In this document: positions 8,293 to 16,928 of the stretch, piece after piece
Layout: each line of letters starts with the position of its first letter
How positions within the stretch are numbered: position 1 is the stretch's first letter
Assembly (NCBI GenBank): GCA_002713605.1
Contig: PATL01000033.1
Span: 1-25,279, forward strand
Direction: 5' to 3'
Origin: a bacterium
GTDB taxonomy: Bacteria > Actinomycetota > Acidimicrobiia > Acidimicrobiales > UBA8592
DNA: 25,279 nt
The notes under the pieces: generated by a model
Databases searched by the model: none
Told to the model about the DNA's origin: nothing
What the model saw: the letters and a program-made list of their open reading frames with translations, nothing else
Made by a program: the position numbers and the translations under genes

Positions 8293-9350
8293 CAGGAATC
8301 TACCTATCCGGAGAGACAAGACTTGGAACGGAAGGATTTGAATATTCGTTCGAAACAGGAACCAATAAACGCATAGCCATCATAGGTCCAAACGGATCGG
8401 GAAAAACCACATTATTACGCTTAATTGCTGGACATGAATACCTTAACTCAGGTTCACTAAAAATTGATGAGGTCATTTACGACGAACCAATTTCAAAACT
8501 CTTTGTTCCTCCGCACCTCAGAGAACTTGTCTTACAACATCAGGGAGGAAGCGTGTTCCCCCACTTAACAGTCGAAGATAACGTTGCTTTCCCCTACCGA
8601 GCCAAAGGGTATTCAAAAAGAAATGCCCAATCGCTTGCTACTGAAACCCTTATAGATTTTGATTTATGGAAACTCAAAGACAAGTATCCAAAACAACTCT
8701 CAGGAGGGCAGACTGCACGCGTTTCCTTAGCTAGATCTCTAACTAGGCGACCAAAGCTACTCATGCTTGATGAACCTACGTCAGCACTTGACGTTGAGTC
8801 GGTAAATCAAATCCATCAGATACTTCAAAAGTTGGATACTACGCTCTTGCTTGTTTCCCATGACCCTGTTGAAGTCCTTAAACTGTCAGATTACATCGTT
8901 GCTCTTGAAAGCAACAAGGTTATCCAGTTTGGTGACTTAGAATCAATCATTCACCAGCCTGCAAGCCCATGGCTGAGCAAGTTTTTTGATTTAAACCTAA
9001 TCTCAGGAGTAGCAACTGGCCTCGAATTTAAATCTGATGGTGGCGAAATTCTTCTATTGCCTCAACATTACTCCGGAAACGTTCAAATAAGTTTCCCTAG
9101 TTCAACTGTCTCACTCCACCTTTCCCCCCCAACCGAGTCTCCACGCAACAAGTGGAAAACTACAATTACCAGCCTTGATAGGAAAGACAATCTTGTCAAA
9201 ATCAAATTGAGTGGTTCGTTTGATTGCTATGCAACAATTACGCTTGCTTCATTCCATGAAATGGAGATTGCCTTAGGAAATACGATCTGGGCTTCTATAA
9301 AAGCTACCGAATTAAACGTGCTTCCGAGCACCACCCCTGCTAAAACTTAA
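8289..9350 (+). CDS. modC: Molybdate ABC transporter ATP-binding protein with C-terminal TOBE domain
   Basis: This is the ATPase that powers molybdate import, 353 residues from the ATG at 8289. Motifs in order are Walker A GPNGSGKTT, Q-loop VLQHQGGSVFPHLT, signature LSGGQTARVSLARSL, Walker B LLMLDEPTSALD and H-loop LLVSHDP. The last ~70 residues (TTITSLDRKDNLVKIKLSG to SIKATELNVLP) look like one TOBE domain, which in ModC senses internal molybdate and can inhibit transport. A TTG five codons upstream (8274) is open, but the ATG is preferred because it overlaps the modB stop as ATGA, exactly as modB overlaps modA. The stop is 2 bases before the next gene. Confidence 0.93.
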   Translation: MTGIYLSGETRLGTEGFEYSFETGTNKRIAIIGPNGSGKTTLLRLIAGHEYLNSGSLKIDEVIYDEPISKLFVPPHLRELVLQHQGGSVFPHLTVEDNVAFPYRAKGYSKRNAQSLATETLIDFDLWKLKDKYPKQLSGGQTARVSLARSLTRRPKLLMLDEPTSALDVESVNQIHQILQKLDTTLLLVSHDPVEVLKLSDYIVALESNKVIQFGDLESIIHQPASPWLSKFFDLNLISGVATGLEFKSDGGEILLLPQHYSGNVQISFPSSTVSLHLSPPTESPRNKWKTTITSLDRKDNLVKIKLSGSFDCYATITLASFHEMEIALGNTIWASIKATELNVLPSTTPAKT

Positions 9351-9352
9351 GC

Positions 9353-9841
9353 ATGCAGTCGTTCTCAACAGCTGACCTACTTGACGAATATCCTGAGTCG
9401 ATTGTGCTTATGGAAAATTTTCTTTCCTATGGCGAAGTGTCAACATTCTTTGGCAAAGCGAAGACAATCCACGCACCGGAGGACAATTCTTTAGTTCGTC
9501 AATCACTTGAAACAAAGGGAAATAATCAAGTTCTCGTAATAGACGGAGGAGCATCCCGGGCCTGCGCTTTGGTCGGAGACCAACTAGCGCTGCTGGCAAT
9601 AGAAAATGAGTGGGCTGGTATTATTGTAAATGGATATATCAGAGACTCGGCAGTCATCGCTGAAATGCCTATAGGAATAAAGGCTCTGGGAACAAACCCC
9701 AGAAAAAGTATCAAAAGGAATCGCGGGGAAGTTGATATCCAGCTAACTATTGCACAAATTCCGATAAAACCTGGCATCTGGATCTACTCGGATCCTGACG
9801 GGGTCATCATCTCGGAACACAATCTTCTTGTCTCTGAATAA
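9353..9841 (+). CDS. RraA-like protein (HMG/CHA aldolase fold)
   Basis: This 162-residue protein has the length and core motifs of the RraA / 4-hydroxy-4-methyl-2-oxoglutarate aldolase family. GDQLALLAIENEWAGIIVNG spans residues 75-94, and YIRDS follows with Arg97 and Asp98, the substrate- and metal-contacting pair of the aldolases. GIKALGTNPRKS matches the family 'v.A.g..P' block. The family contains both metal-dependent class II aldolases acting on HMG or oxaloacetate-like acids and the E. coli regulator that inhibits RNase E; sequence alone does not decide between them. It begins 2 bases after modC and is probably co-transcribed, an association with molybdate uptake for which no functional link is known to me. 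The AT-rich region after its stop lacks an obvious hairpin terminator. Confidence 0.85.
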   Translation: MQSFSTADLLDEYPESIVLMENFLSYGEVSTFFGKAKTIHAPEDNSLVRQSLETKGNNQVLVIDGGASRACALVGDQLALLAIENEWAGIIVNGYIRDSAVIAEMPIGIKALGTNPRKSIKRNRGEVDIQLTIAQIPIKPGIWIYSDPDGVIISEHNLLVSE

Positions 9842-9867
9842 AAAAACCAAAAAATATCCAACAACTA

Positions 9868-9898
9868 TTGACACGGGTGTAGTTACACGGCTGTAATT
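9868..9898 (+). promoter_or_regulatory. Candidate nrdAB promoter overlapping a 14-bp tandem repeat and a palindrome
   Basis: TTGACA (9868-9873) is a perfect -35 consensus. With an 18-base spacer it is followed by TGTAAT (9892-9897) as a possible -10. The spacer holds two head-to-tail 14-base units, ACACGGGTGTAGTT (9871-9884) and ACACGGCTGTAATT (9885-9898), identical at 12 of 14 positions. Across their junction is the palindrome GTGTA-GT-TACAC (9877-9888). Paired sites over the promoter are how the NrdR repressor acts on ribonucleotide reductase genes in many bacteria. However, the match to the published AT-rich NrdR box is only partial, so the binding protein is left open. Confidence 0.55.
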
Positions 9899-10031
9899 AT
9901 ATTCCAACCACTTTTTAATGAAGAAAAGCAGTTGGGTAACTGAAATCTTGAATCCATGAGTAGCGGAAAAGAATTCAGAGCAAGAACCACATAAAACTGG
10001 TTCGCTAGTTGGGGACATTTGAGGAGAAACG
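9899..10031 (+). other. nrdA 5' leader with two small hairpins and a strong ribosome site
   Basis: If transcription starts just after the candidate -10, the leader is about 125 bases. It contains a 5-bp hairpin CAGTT-GGGT-AACTG (9929-9942). Closer to the gene is a 6-bp hairpin AACTGG-TTCG-CTAGTT (9995-10010, one G-T pair), with a UUCG tetraloop. GAGGAG then lies 5 bases before the nrdA ATG. No known riboswitch was recognised. Confidence 0.4.
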
Positions 10032-12584
10032 ATGGCACTATCAGAACCATCCATTGAGAAAGAAAACAGCAAACAAACAACAGAAGAAAAACTCAATGGA
10101 ATTGACGAAGGTAACGTTCAGGTCATAGCCGGACCTACCGAAATTGAGGGGTCCGGTTCTGACAAAGAGAACGGAGCAAAAGCTAAGTCTGAACAAACTA
10201 CGACCATGCGCGTTCGTAAACGAAACGGGGACCTTGAAGAAGTAGATGTCAACAAAATCGTAAACGCTGTTGCACGTTGTGCTGAAGGGCTCATGGGAGT
10301 AGACCCTATGCGAGTCGCAACACGAACAATATCAGCCCTTGCAGATGGAGCGACTACAAGAGAACTTGATGAACTATCAATACGAACAGCTGCTGGATTA
10401 ATTGTTGAAGAGCCTCGATACTCCAGACTTGCTGGACGCCTGCTAGCGACATACATAGATAAAGAAGTACGAAACCAAAACATTCCGTGGTTTACTGAAT
10501 CAGTCATAAGAGGCCACGAGCTTGGTGTAGTAGGTGATAACGCATTGGCTTTCGTACTTGATAATGCTTCCACTCTTAATGCAGCAATAAATTCAGGCAG
10601 AGATAAGAACTTTGAATTCTTCGGGCTCCGCACAGTCTACGACCGATACCTCCTACGACACCCAGAGACTAGAGATGTAATAGAAACGCCACAGTATTTC
10701 TTTCTTCGAGTTGCGTGCGGACTTTCCCAAAATGTTGATGAAGCAGTCGCATTCTATGACTTAATGTCCTCTCTGGCCTATCTTCCTTCCAGCCCCACAC
10801 TTTTTAATTCTGGAACTACTCACCAACAACTTTCAAGCTGCTACCTTTTAGATTCCCCTGAAGATTCACTTGAAGGAATCTACAAGCGATATACAGACAT
10901 CGCTCAACTCTCAAAATTTGCTGGTGGCATCGGAGTCGCATGGCACCGGATAAGAAGTAAAGGAAGCCTTATCAAAGGCACAAACGGACTCTCAAACGGT
11001 ATAGTCCCTTGGTTAAAAACCCTGGATAGCTCAGTCGCCGCCGTGAATCAAGGGGGAAGAAGAAAAGGTGCTGCGTGTATCTACCTTGAAACATGGCATG
11101 ACGATATAGAAGAGTTCCTTGAGCTCAAACAAAATACTGGAGATCATGCAAGAAGAACTCACAATCTAAATATTGCAAATTGGGTACCCGACCTCTTCAT
11201 GAAAAGAGTTGAGAACAACTGGCAATGGAGCTTATTTGACCCTAAAAAAGTCCCTCATCTAACTGACTTATTTGGCGAGGAATTTGAAAAAGCATACATT
11301 GAGGCAGAAGAAGCAGAACTATACGAACGACAAGTAGATGCTCAAGATCTTTACCTAAAGATGATGCGAACATTAGCCGAAACTGGAAATGGCTGGATGA
11401 CGTTCAAGGATGCATCGAACCAAAAATGTAACCAAACCTCTGACAACAAATCTGAGAACGATTACGACGGTGGCACCCGTGTAGTGCACTTATCAAACCT
11501 ATGCACTGAAATAATCGAAGTAACAAACCAATCAGAAACAGCTGTATGTAACTTAGGGTCTCTGAACCTCGGATCTTTCGTCACTTCCGACGAAGTAGCA
11601 TCATTTGATTATGAAGAACTAGGAAAAACTGTAAGGCAAGTGATCCCATTCCTTGACCGTGTAATAGATATAAACTTCTACCCAATTAACGAGGCGGGTA
11701 ACTCAAATAGCCAATGGAGACCAGTCGGCTTGGGTATGATGGGACTACAAGACGTGTTCTTCAAAATGCAGATTCCTTTTGACTCTGAAGAAGCAAAAGA
11801 AATATCAGCAAGAATAAGTGAAGAAATATATTTCAACGCTCTATGGGCATCAACTGAACTCGCTGAAAAGAATGGCGCTCATGACACATTTACAATGACG
11901 CGAGCTGCCAAAGGGGATCTGCAATTTGACCTTTGGGGTGTTGAACCAACAGATCACGAACGTTGGAGTGGCCTACGCCAAAGAATTTCAGACCACGGTT
12001 TACGGAACTCACTGATGATAGCTATAGCTCCCACTGCAACAATTGCTTCAATAGCTGGGTGCTACGAGTGCATTGAACCCCAGGTTTCTAATTTATTCAA
12101 ACGCGAAACTCTTTCGGGAGAATTTATGCAAATTAATAAATACCTTGTCCATGAATTACAAGAGCGAAACCTATGGGATGAAGAAATGAGAACAGAACTA
12201 ATCCGGAATGAGGGTTCTGTACAAACAATTGAAAGAATCCCTGACGACTTGAAATCCGTATATAGAACTGCTTGGGAAATACCAATGAAATCCCTAATCG
12301 AAATGGCTGCTGACAGGGGTGCCTATATAGACCAGAGTCAATCATTAAACCTTTTCATGGAATCACCAACAATAAACAGACTTAGCTCTATGTATATGTT
12401 TGCCTGGAAGTCAGGAATTAAAACAACCTATTACCTAAGATCTCGCCCCGCTACGCGAATTAATCAAACTACAGTCAATACTTCAAGCCCGACACCATCA
12501 GGTGGAGACGGGCTAACCAATAAAACATCTGAAGAGCTCGCTTGTTCATTAGAAAACCCCGAATCATGCGACTCATGCCAATAA
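10032..12584 (+). CDS. nrdA: Ribonucleoside-diphosphate reductase, class Ia alpha (large) subunit
   Basis: This 850-residue catalytic subunit of aerobic ribonucleotide reductase makes dNDPs from NDPs together with NrdB. An acidic, polar extension of about 58 residues precedes an ATP-cone (RVRKRNGDLEEVDVNKIV onward), the allosteric activity site. Catalytic residues are visible: Cys270 (SSCYLL) and Cys506 (AVCNLGS) as the redox pair, the thiyl-radical Cys491 in SNLCTEI with Asn489 and Glu493, and the radical-relay pair Tyr800-Tyr801 (KTTYYLRSRP). The C-terminal tail ends with Cys846 and Cys849, which re-reduce the active site via thioredoxin or glutaredoxin. A strong ribosome site (GAGGAG) fixes the start. 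nrdB follows after 28 bases. Confidence 0.96.
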   Translation: MALSEPSIEKENSKQTTEEKLNGIDEGNVQVIAGPTEIEGSGSDKENGAKAKSEQTTTMRVRKRNGDLEEVDVNKIVNAVARCAEGLMGVDPMRVATRTISALADGATTRELDELSIRTAAGLIVEEPRYSRLAGRLLATYIDKEVRNQNIPWFTESVIRGHELGVVGDNALAFVLDNASTLNAAINSGRDKNFEFFGLRTVYDRYLLRHPETRDVIETPQYFFLRVACGLSQNVDEAVAFYDLMSSLAYLPSSPTLFNSGTTHQQLSSCYLLDSPEDSLEGIYKRYTDIAQLSKFAGGIGVAWHRIRSKGSLIKGTNGLSNGIVPWLKTLDSSVAAVNQGGRRKGAACIYLETWHDDIEEFLELKQNTGDHARRTHNLNIANWVPDLFMKRVENNWQWSLFDPKKVPHLTDLFGEEFEKAYIEAEEAELYERQVDAQDLYLKMMRTLAETGNGWMTFKDASNQKCNQTSDNKSENDYDGGTRVVHLSNLCTEIIEVTNQSETAVCNLGSLNLGSFVTSDEVASFDYEELGKTVRQVIPFLDRVIDINFYPINEAGNSNSQWRPVGLGMMGLQDVFFKMQIPFDSEEAKEISARISEEIYFNALWASTELAEKNGAHDTFTMTRAAKGDLQFDLWGVEPTDHERWSGLRQRISDHGLRNSLMIAIAPTATIASIAGCYECIEPQVSNLFKRETLSGEFMQINKYLVHELQERNLWDEEMRTELIRNEGSVQTIERIPDDLKSVYRTAWEIPMKSLIEMAADRGAYIDQSQSLNLFMESPTINRLSSMYMFAWKSGIKTTYYLRSRPATRINQTTVNTSSPTPSGGDGLTNKTSEELACSLENPESCDSCQ

Positions 12585-12612
12585 CCGGAAACAAGTAAAG
12601 GATATTACAGAA

Positions 12613-13707
12613 ATGGCCCTTGCCAACGAGAATAGTTACTCAGTTGACCCCAACGGGTTGCAGTCAGATCAACAGATTGATAGCGAAATAAACCCTGCAA
12701 TTCGACCAGATAATATCTTAGACCCTGGCTTCAATCTCACTCTACGACCAATGAAATACCAAGTATTTTTTGATATGTACAAAGACGCTATTAAAAATAC
12801 TTGGACTGTAGACGAGATAGATTTCTCCGATGATCATGTTGATCTAAGAAAAATGCAACCAAGCGAAAAACACCTAATCAGTCGACTAGTAGCATTTTTC
12901 GCTACAGGTGATTCAATAGTCTCTAATAACCTAGTACTGAATCTATATAAACATATCAATGCCCCTGAAGCCAGAATGTACTTAAGTAGGCAACTTTACG
13001 AAGAAGCCCTTCACGTCCAGTTCTATCTAACGCTATTGGATTCTTACATACCAGATATGAAAGAACGCGAAGAGGCCTTTGCAGCTATTCACAATATCCC
13101 TTCAATCAAGGAAAAGGGAGATTTTTGCTTTAAATGGATGGGAACAATGGAGTCGCTAGACAAGCTAACAAACGAAGACGAGCAACGCACCTTCCTAAGA
13201 AACCTAATTTGCTTTGCTGCTTGTATAGAGGGGCTCTTCTTCTTCGCCGCTTTCGCATACGTATATTTCCTAAGAGATAAAGGTTTGCTAAATGGGCTAG
13301 CAGCGGGAACAAATTGGGTCTTCAGAGATGAAAGTGCCCATATGAATTTCGCATTTGAGGTCGTCCGAACGGTTCGGAATGAACAACCAGAACTTTGGAC
13401 AACAGATTTAGTTGAAGATATTAAAAACATGTTAAGAGAAGCCGTAGATTGTGAGATGAAATTTGCAGACGATGTCCTTGGAGGCGGGATCACTGGAATG
13501 AGCCTTTCCGACACACGCGAATACCTTCAGTTTGTTGCTGACTCAAGACTCCAACAATTAGGAATTGAACCAATATACGGTTCAAAAAACCCGTTTGATT
13601 TTATGGCGTTACAAGATGTTCAAGAGCTAACAAACTTCTTTGAGAAAACTGTAACTGCCTACCAAGTCGGAGTTGAAGGAGAAGTCGAATTCTCTGACGA
13701 CTTTTAG
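12613..13707 (+). CDS. nrdB: Ribonucleoside-diphosphate reductase, class Ia beta (radical-generating) subunit
   Basis: This 364-residue ferritin-like subunit houses the dimetal centre and tyrosyl radical. The ligand set can be traced: Asp100 (TGDSI), Glu131 and His134 (EEALHVQFY), Glu206 (CIEGLFF), and Glu240 and His243 (RDESAH). Tyr138, four residues after His134, occupies the radical position, so this is a tyrosyl-radical enzyme and not a Phe-substituted class Ic form. The C-terminal acidic tail (VEGEVEFSDDF) is the type that docks into NrdA. AAAGGA lies about 10 bases before the ATG. The gene is followed by a strong terminator 28 bases after the stop. Confidence 0.96.
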   Translation: MALANENSYSVDPNGLQSDQQIDSEINPAIRPDNILDPGFNLTLRPMKYQVFFDMYKDAIKNTWTVDEIDFSDDHVDLRKMQPSEKHLISRLVAFFATGDSIVSNNLVLNLYKHINAPEARMYLSRQLYEEALHVQFYLTLLDSYIPDMKEREEAFAAIHNIPSIKEKGDFCFKWMGTMESLDKLTNEDEQRTFLRNLICFAACIEGLFFFAAFAYVYFLRDKGLLNGLAAGTNWVFRDESAHMNFAFEVVRTVRNEQPELWTTDLVEDIKNMLREAVDCEMKFADDVLGGGITGMSLSDTREYLQFVADSRLQQLGIEPIYGSKNPFDFMALQDVQELTNFFEKTVTAYQVGVEGEVEFSDDF

Positions 13708-13735
13708 TTCTCCAGTCCCCTAACTGGAATCAAGC

Positions 13736-13772
13736 CAAGCTCGGTGCGAAAGCACCGAGCTTGAGCTCTTTT
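13736..13772 (+). terminator. Rho-independent terminator of nrdAB
   Basis: A perfect 12-bp stem, CAAGCTCGGTGC / GCACCGAGCTTG, is closed by a GAAA tetraloop (13736-13763) and followed by AGCTCTTTT. The T-run touches the stop codon of the convergent meaB gene, so the same stem also lies just after the minus-strand operon and may slow read-through from that side, although there it lacks a good T-run. A second, weaker hairpin TCCAGT / ACTGGA lies just upstream at 13711-13728. Confidence 0.9.
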
Positions 13773-14757
13773 ACGATGACTCTTTAAATAACTTGAGTAT
13801 TACTTTCGCTGCTTCAGTAGCAGATAAATCACCATTTAAAACTTGCTCTTCGGTTTCAGAGACCGTTTGGGAAATAGACGCTTCATTTTTCAAATTATGT
13901 ATTAGCTGATCTTCGACCATAGACCACATCCATCGAATCTGCTGTTGTGACCTTCGTTTGCCCCAAGCACCAGTCTCTTTAGCATCTGTACAGTGATCGT
14001 TTATGTGATCCCAAATGATAGAAACTCCTTGACCAGTTAGCGCTGAACAAGTGAGGACAGATGTAGCCCAGTGGGATCCAGTATTTGATAATAATGCCAT
14101 AGCTGATTGGTAATCTCGCGCTGATTGTTTAGCGCGTAATTCATTTTCTCCATCTGCTTTATTAACAGCGATCAGGTCTGCTAACTCTAGGACTCCTTTC
14201 TTTATACCTTGAAGAGAATCTCCCGACCCTGGTAATAACAATAGAAGGAAAAAATCTACCATTTCAGATACAGTAACTTCGCTCTGCCCTACCCCTACTG
14301 TCTCGATTAAAATCACATCAAAGCCGGCTGCTTCGAGAATAAGCATAGTTTTCTGAGTTCCTCTTGAGACCCCTCCTAGAATCCCTGAAGATGGTGAAGG
14401 TCTAATAAAGGCATTTGGGTCGGTGGACAAGCGATCCATCCTCGTCTTATCACCAAGTATTGAGCCTCCAGAAATTGAACTTGATGGATCAACTGCAAGC
14501 ACAGCTACTCTGTGCCCTATTGATGTCAAATAACTTCCTAATTCATCAATAAATGTGCTTTTCCCAACTCCGGGAGAACCGGTTATCCCCACTCGAATGG
14601 CGTTCCCAGTTCGTGACGATATCGATTCAAGAAGGTTATTGGAAATCTCTATATCTGAAATACTCGAACTCTCAACAAGTGTTATTGCTTTTGATACCCA
14701 AGTTCGGTCCCTTGAAATAACACCCGTAGCGATGAGTTCGAGCTCATTATCTTGCAT
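13771..14757 (-). CDS. meaB: Methylmalonyl-CoA mutase-associated GTPase (MeaB/ArgK family)
   Basis: This 328-residue G3E-type P-loop GTPase chaperones methylmalonyl-CoA mutase: it gates delivery of adenosylcobalamin and protects the mutase from inactivation. Visible motifs are the P-loop GITGSPGVGKST (57-68), the LAVDPSSSISGGSILGDKTRM block characteristic of MeaB/ArgK, VILIETVGVGQSE (the DxxG-like switch), and NKADGE as the guanine-specificity motif. It starts 2 bases after the mutB stop, so it is the last gene of the mutA-mutB-meaB operon, the classic neighbourhood. The historical ArgK label (arginine/ornithine transport kinase) is not supported by this context. Confidence 0.95.
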   Translation of the reverse strand: MQDNELELIATGVISRDRTWVSKAITLVESSSISDIEISNNLLESISSRTGNAIRVGITGSPGVGKSTFIDELGSYLTSIGHRVAVLAVDPSSSISGGSILGDKTRMDRLSTDPNAFIRPSPSSGILGGVSRGTQKTMLILEAAGFDVILIETVGVGQSEVTVSEMVDFFLLLLLPGSGDSLQGIKKGVLELADLIAVNKADGENELRAKQSARDYQSAMALLSNTGSHWATSVLTCSALTGQGVSIIWDHINDHCTDAKETGAWGKRRSQQQIRWMWSMVEDQLIHNLKNEASISQTVSETEEQVLNGDLSATEAAKVILKLFKESS

Positions 14758-14759
14758 AA

Positions 14760-16928
14760 TTAGCCAATCGACTTTAGAAGATCAATGGCTGCATCAGATA
14801 TGACAGTTCCAGGTGGGTAGATAGCGGTTGCACCCGCATCATATAGCTCTTGAAAGTCTTGCGGTGGCACTACACCACCTACAACGATAAGAATATCGCC
14901 ACGTCCGAGAGCATCAAGTTGGGCTTTTAACTCGGGGACAAGCGTTAAGTGGCCTGCAGCAAGAGAGGAGACACCAACAACGTGGACGTCAGCTTCAACA
15001 GCTTGTTTGGCAGCTTCTTCGGGCGTCTGGAATAAAGGCCCAATATCAACATCAAAGCCTAGATCAGCAAAAGCCGTGGCTATGACTTTTTGTCCTCGAT
15101 CGTGACCATCCTGTCCTACTTTGGCAACTAGGATTCTTGGCCTGCGACCGTGATTTTTAAAGAATTCTTTAGTCTCTGATCGGACTAACTCTATTTTCTC
15201 GTTATTTTCTCCCACTTCGCTTCGATACACTCCTGAAATTATTTGTATTTGAGATTTATGTCGATCGAATACTTTTTCTAAAGCATCACTGATTTCTCCA
15301 ACGGTAGCAAACTCTCGGGCAGCATCTATGGACAGGGCAAGTAGGTTGCCGTCTTGCGTAGCTCCATTGGTTAGCCGTTCAAGTGCAGCTTGGCATGCCT
15401 GTTCATCTCTTGTATCTCTTAGCTCAACGAGTTGTTGAATTTGTTGGTACCTTACCTCGCGGTTATCGACTTGAAGTATTTCCACATCATCTTCTTTATC
15501 AAGTATGAATTTATTTACTCCAATGACCGGTTGAATTCCAGAATCAATTCTTGCCTGTGTTCTCGCAGCTGCTTCTTCAATTCTTAATTTAGGGATTCCA
15601 AGGTCAATTGCCTTTGCCATCCCTCCGGCATCTTCTATTTCCGAGATATGTTTCCATGCACGGTTAGCTAGGTCATGGGTGAGGCGCTCGATGTAGTAAG
15701 AACCTCCCCAAGGGTCAACAACTCGGGTAGTACCTGATTCATGCTGGAGGAAAAGTTGTGTATTCCTTGCAATTCTGGCTGAGAATTCTGATGGAAGAGC
15801 TAGTGCTTCATCAAATGAATTTGTGTGCAGGGATTGCGTGTGCCCCTGCGTAGCTGCCATAGCTTCAATACATGTCCTGATAATGTTCGTATAGACGTCT
15901 TGGGCAGTTAGGCTCCAGCCGGAAGTCTGGCTATGAGTCCGCAAAGATAGCGATTTAGGATTCTTAGGTTGAAATTGGCTAACAAGCTTTGTCCAAAGTA
16001 GCCGAGCTGCTCGTAATTTCGCGACCTCCATATAAAAATTCATGCCGATACACCAGAAGAAACTTAATCGAGGGGCAAAGGCATCTATATCTAAACCTGC
16101 ACCAAGCCCCGAGCGAATATATTCAACACCATCTGCTAAGGTATACGCCATTTCCAAGTCAAGAGTCGCTCCTGCCTCTTGCATGTGGTAGCCCGAGATA
16201 GAAATGGAATTAAACTTTGGCATCTCCTTTGACGTGAACGCAATGATGTCAGAAATAATTCGCATTGAGGGTTTTGGCGGATAGATAAATGTATTTCTAA
16301 CCATAAATTCTTTGAGAATGTCATTTTGAATGGTTCCAGCGAGTTGTTTTGTAGACACGCCCTGTTCTTCTGCTGCAAGGACGTAAAGAGCAAGAACTGG
16401 GAGAACAGCCCCATTCATGGTCATCGAAACGCTCATTTTATCCAAGGGAATCCCATCAAATAATTGCCTCATATCGATAATGGAATCAATAGCAACTCCC
16501 GCCATCCCAACATCTCCAGATACTCTCGGGTTGTCTGAGTCATATCCACGATGAGTTGGTAGGTCAAAAGCTACAGAAAGCCCTCTTTGTCCAGCCGCCA
16601 AGTTACGGCGATAAAAGGCATTAGATTCGGCAGCCGTAGAAAATCCAGCATATTGGCGGATTGTCCATGGCTGGTTGACATACATGGTTGGATATGGGCC
16701 TCGTAAAAAAGGAGGGAACCCAGGCAGAGTATGAACAAAGTCAAGGGACTTGAGGTCATCTTTCATATAAAGAGGCTTTATAGGAATTCCTTCAGGAGCA
16801 TGCCAAGTATATTCTTCTGTATTTATGTTCAAATAGTCAGAGCACAACTCATCCCAGTCAGGGAATTTATCATCATTAGTTATAGGAAGAGGAGAAAAAG
16901 GAATTGATTCAAAGTCAGGAACTGGCAT
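14760..16928 (-). CDS. mutB: Methylmalonyl-CoA mutase, large (catalytic) subunit
   Basis: This 722-residue adenosylcobalamin enzyme interconverts (R)-methylmalonyl-CoA and succinyl-CoA, feeding propionate-derived carbon into the TCA cycle or running in reverse. The N-terminal barrel contains [20 protein letters not shown], with Tyr93 at the known active-site tyrosine, and [18 protein letters not shown]. The C-terminal cobalamin domain has the base-off motif DGHDRG with ligand His609, then SSLAAGH and GGVVPPQDF, which complete the nucleotide-tail pocket. It is close to the Propionibacterium MutB over its length, as recalled. It overlaps mutA by one base (TAATG) behind GAGGAG, so translation is coupled. 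This is the subunit that carries the catalytic cofactor. Confidence 0.97.
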   Translation of the reverse strand: MPVPDFESIPFSPLPITNDDKFPDWDELCSDYLNINTEEYTWHAPEGIPIKPLYMKDDLKSLDFVHTLPGFPPFLRGPYPTMYVNQPWTIRQYAGFSTAAESNAFYRRNLAAGQRGLSVAFDLPTHRGYDSDNPRVSGDVGMAGVAIDSIIDMRQLFDGIPLDKMSVSMTMNGAVLPVLALYVLAAEEQGVSTKQLAGTIQNDILKEFMVRNTFIYPPKPSMRIISDIIAFTSKEMPKFNSISISGYHMQEAGATLDLEMAYTLADGVEYIRSGLGAGLDIDAFAPRLSFFWCIGMNFYMEVAKLRAARLLWTKLVSQFQPKNPKSLSLRTHSQTSGWSLTAQDVYTNIIRTCIEAMAATQGHTQSLHTNSFDEALALPSEFSARIARNTQLFLQHESGTTRVVDPWGGSYYIERLTHDLANRAWKHISEIEDAGGMAKAIDLGIPKLRIEEAAARTQARIDSGIQPVIGVNKFILDKEDDVEILQVDNREVRYQQIQQLVELRDTRDEQACQAALERLTNGATQDGNLLALSIDAAREFATVGEISDALEKVFDRHKSQIQIISGVYRSEVGENNEKIELVRSETKEFFKNHGRRPRILVAKVGQDGHDRGQKVIATAFADLGFDVDIGPLFQTPEEAAKQAVEADVHVVGVSSLAAGHLTLVPELKAQLDALGRGDILIVVGGVVPPQDFQELYDAGATAIYPPGTVISDAAIDLLKSIG

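Noticed and set aside
9842..9867. A-rich stretch after the RraA-like gene as an intrinsic terminator
   Set aside because: There is no inverted repeat and the run is of A on the plus strand, so it does not fit a rightward terminator.
10118..10633. Minus-strand open frame of 171 codons within nrdA
   Set aside because: Its composition is rich in Ser, Arg and Ala as expected for the reverse of a charged coding strand; nothing in it is recognisable and it overlaps the ATP-cone coding region.
16676..16690. Gln86 in MutB where Propionibacterium has Arg before PWTIRQY
   Set aside because: I recall Gln at this position in other bacterial mutases, so it is likely a common variant and not a lost catalytic residue.
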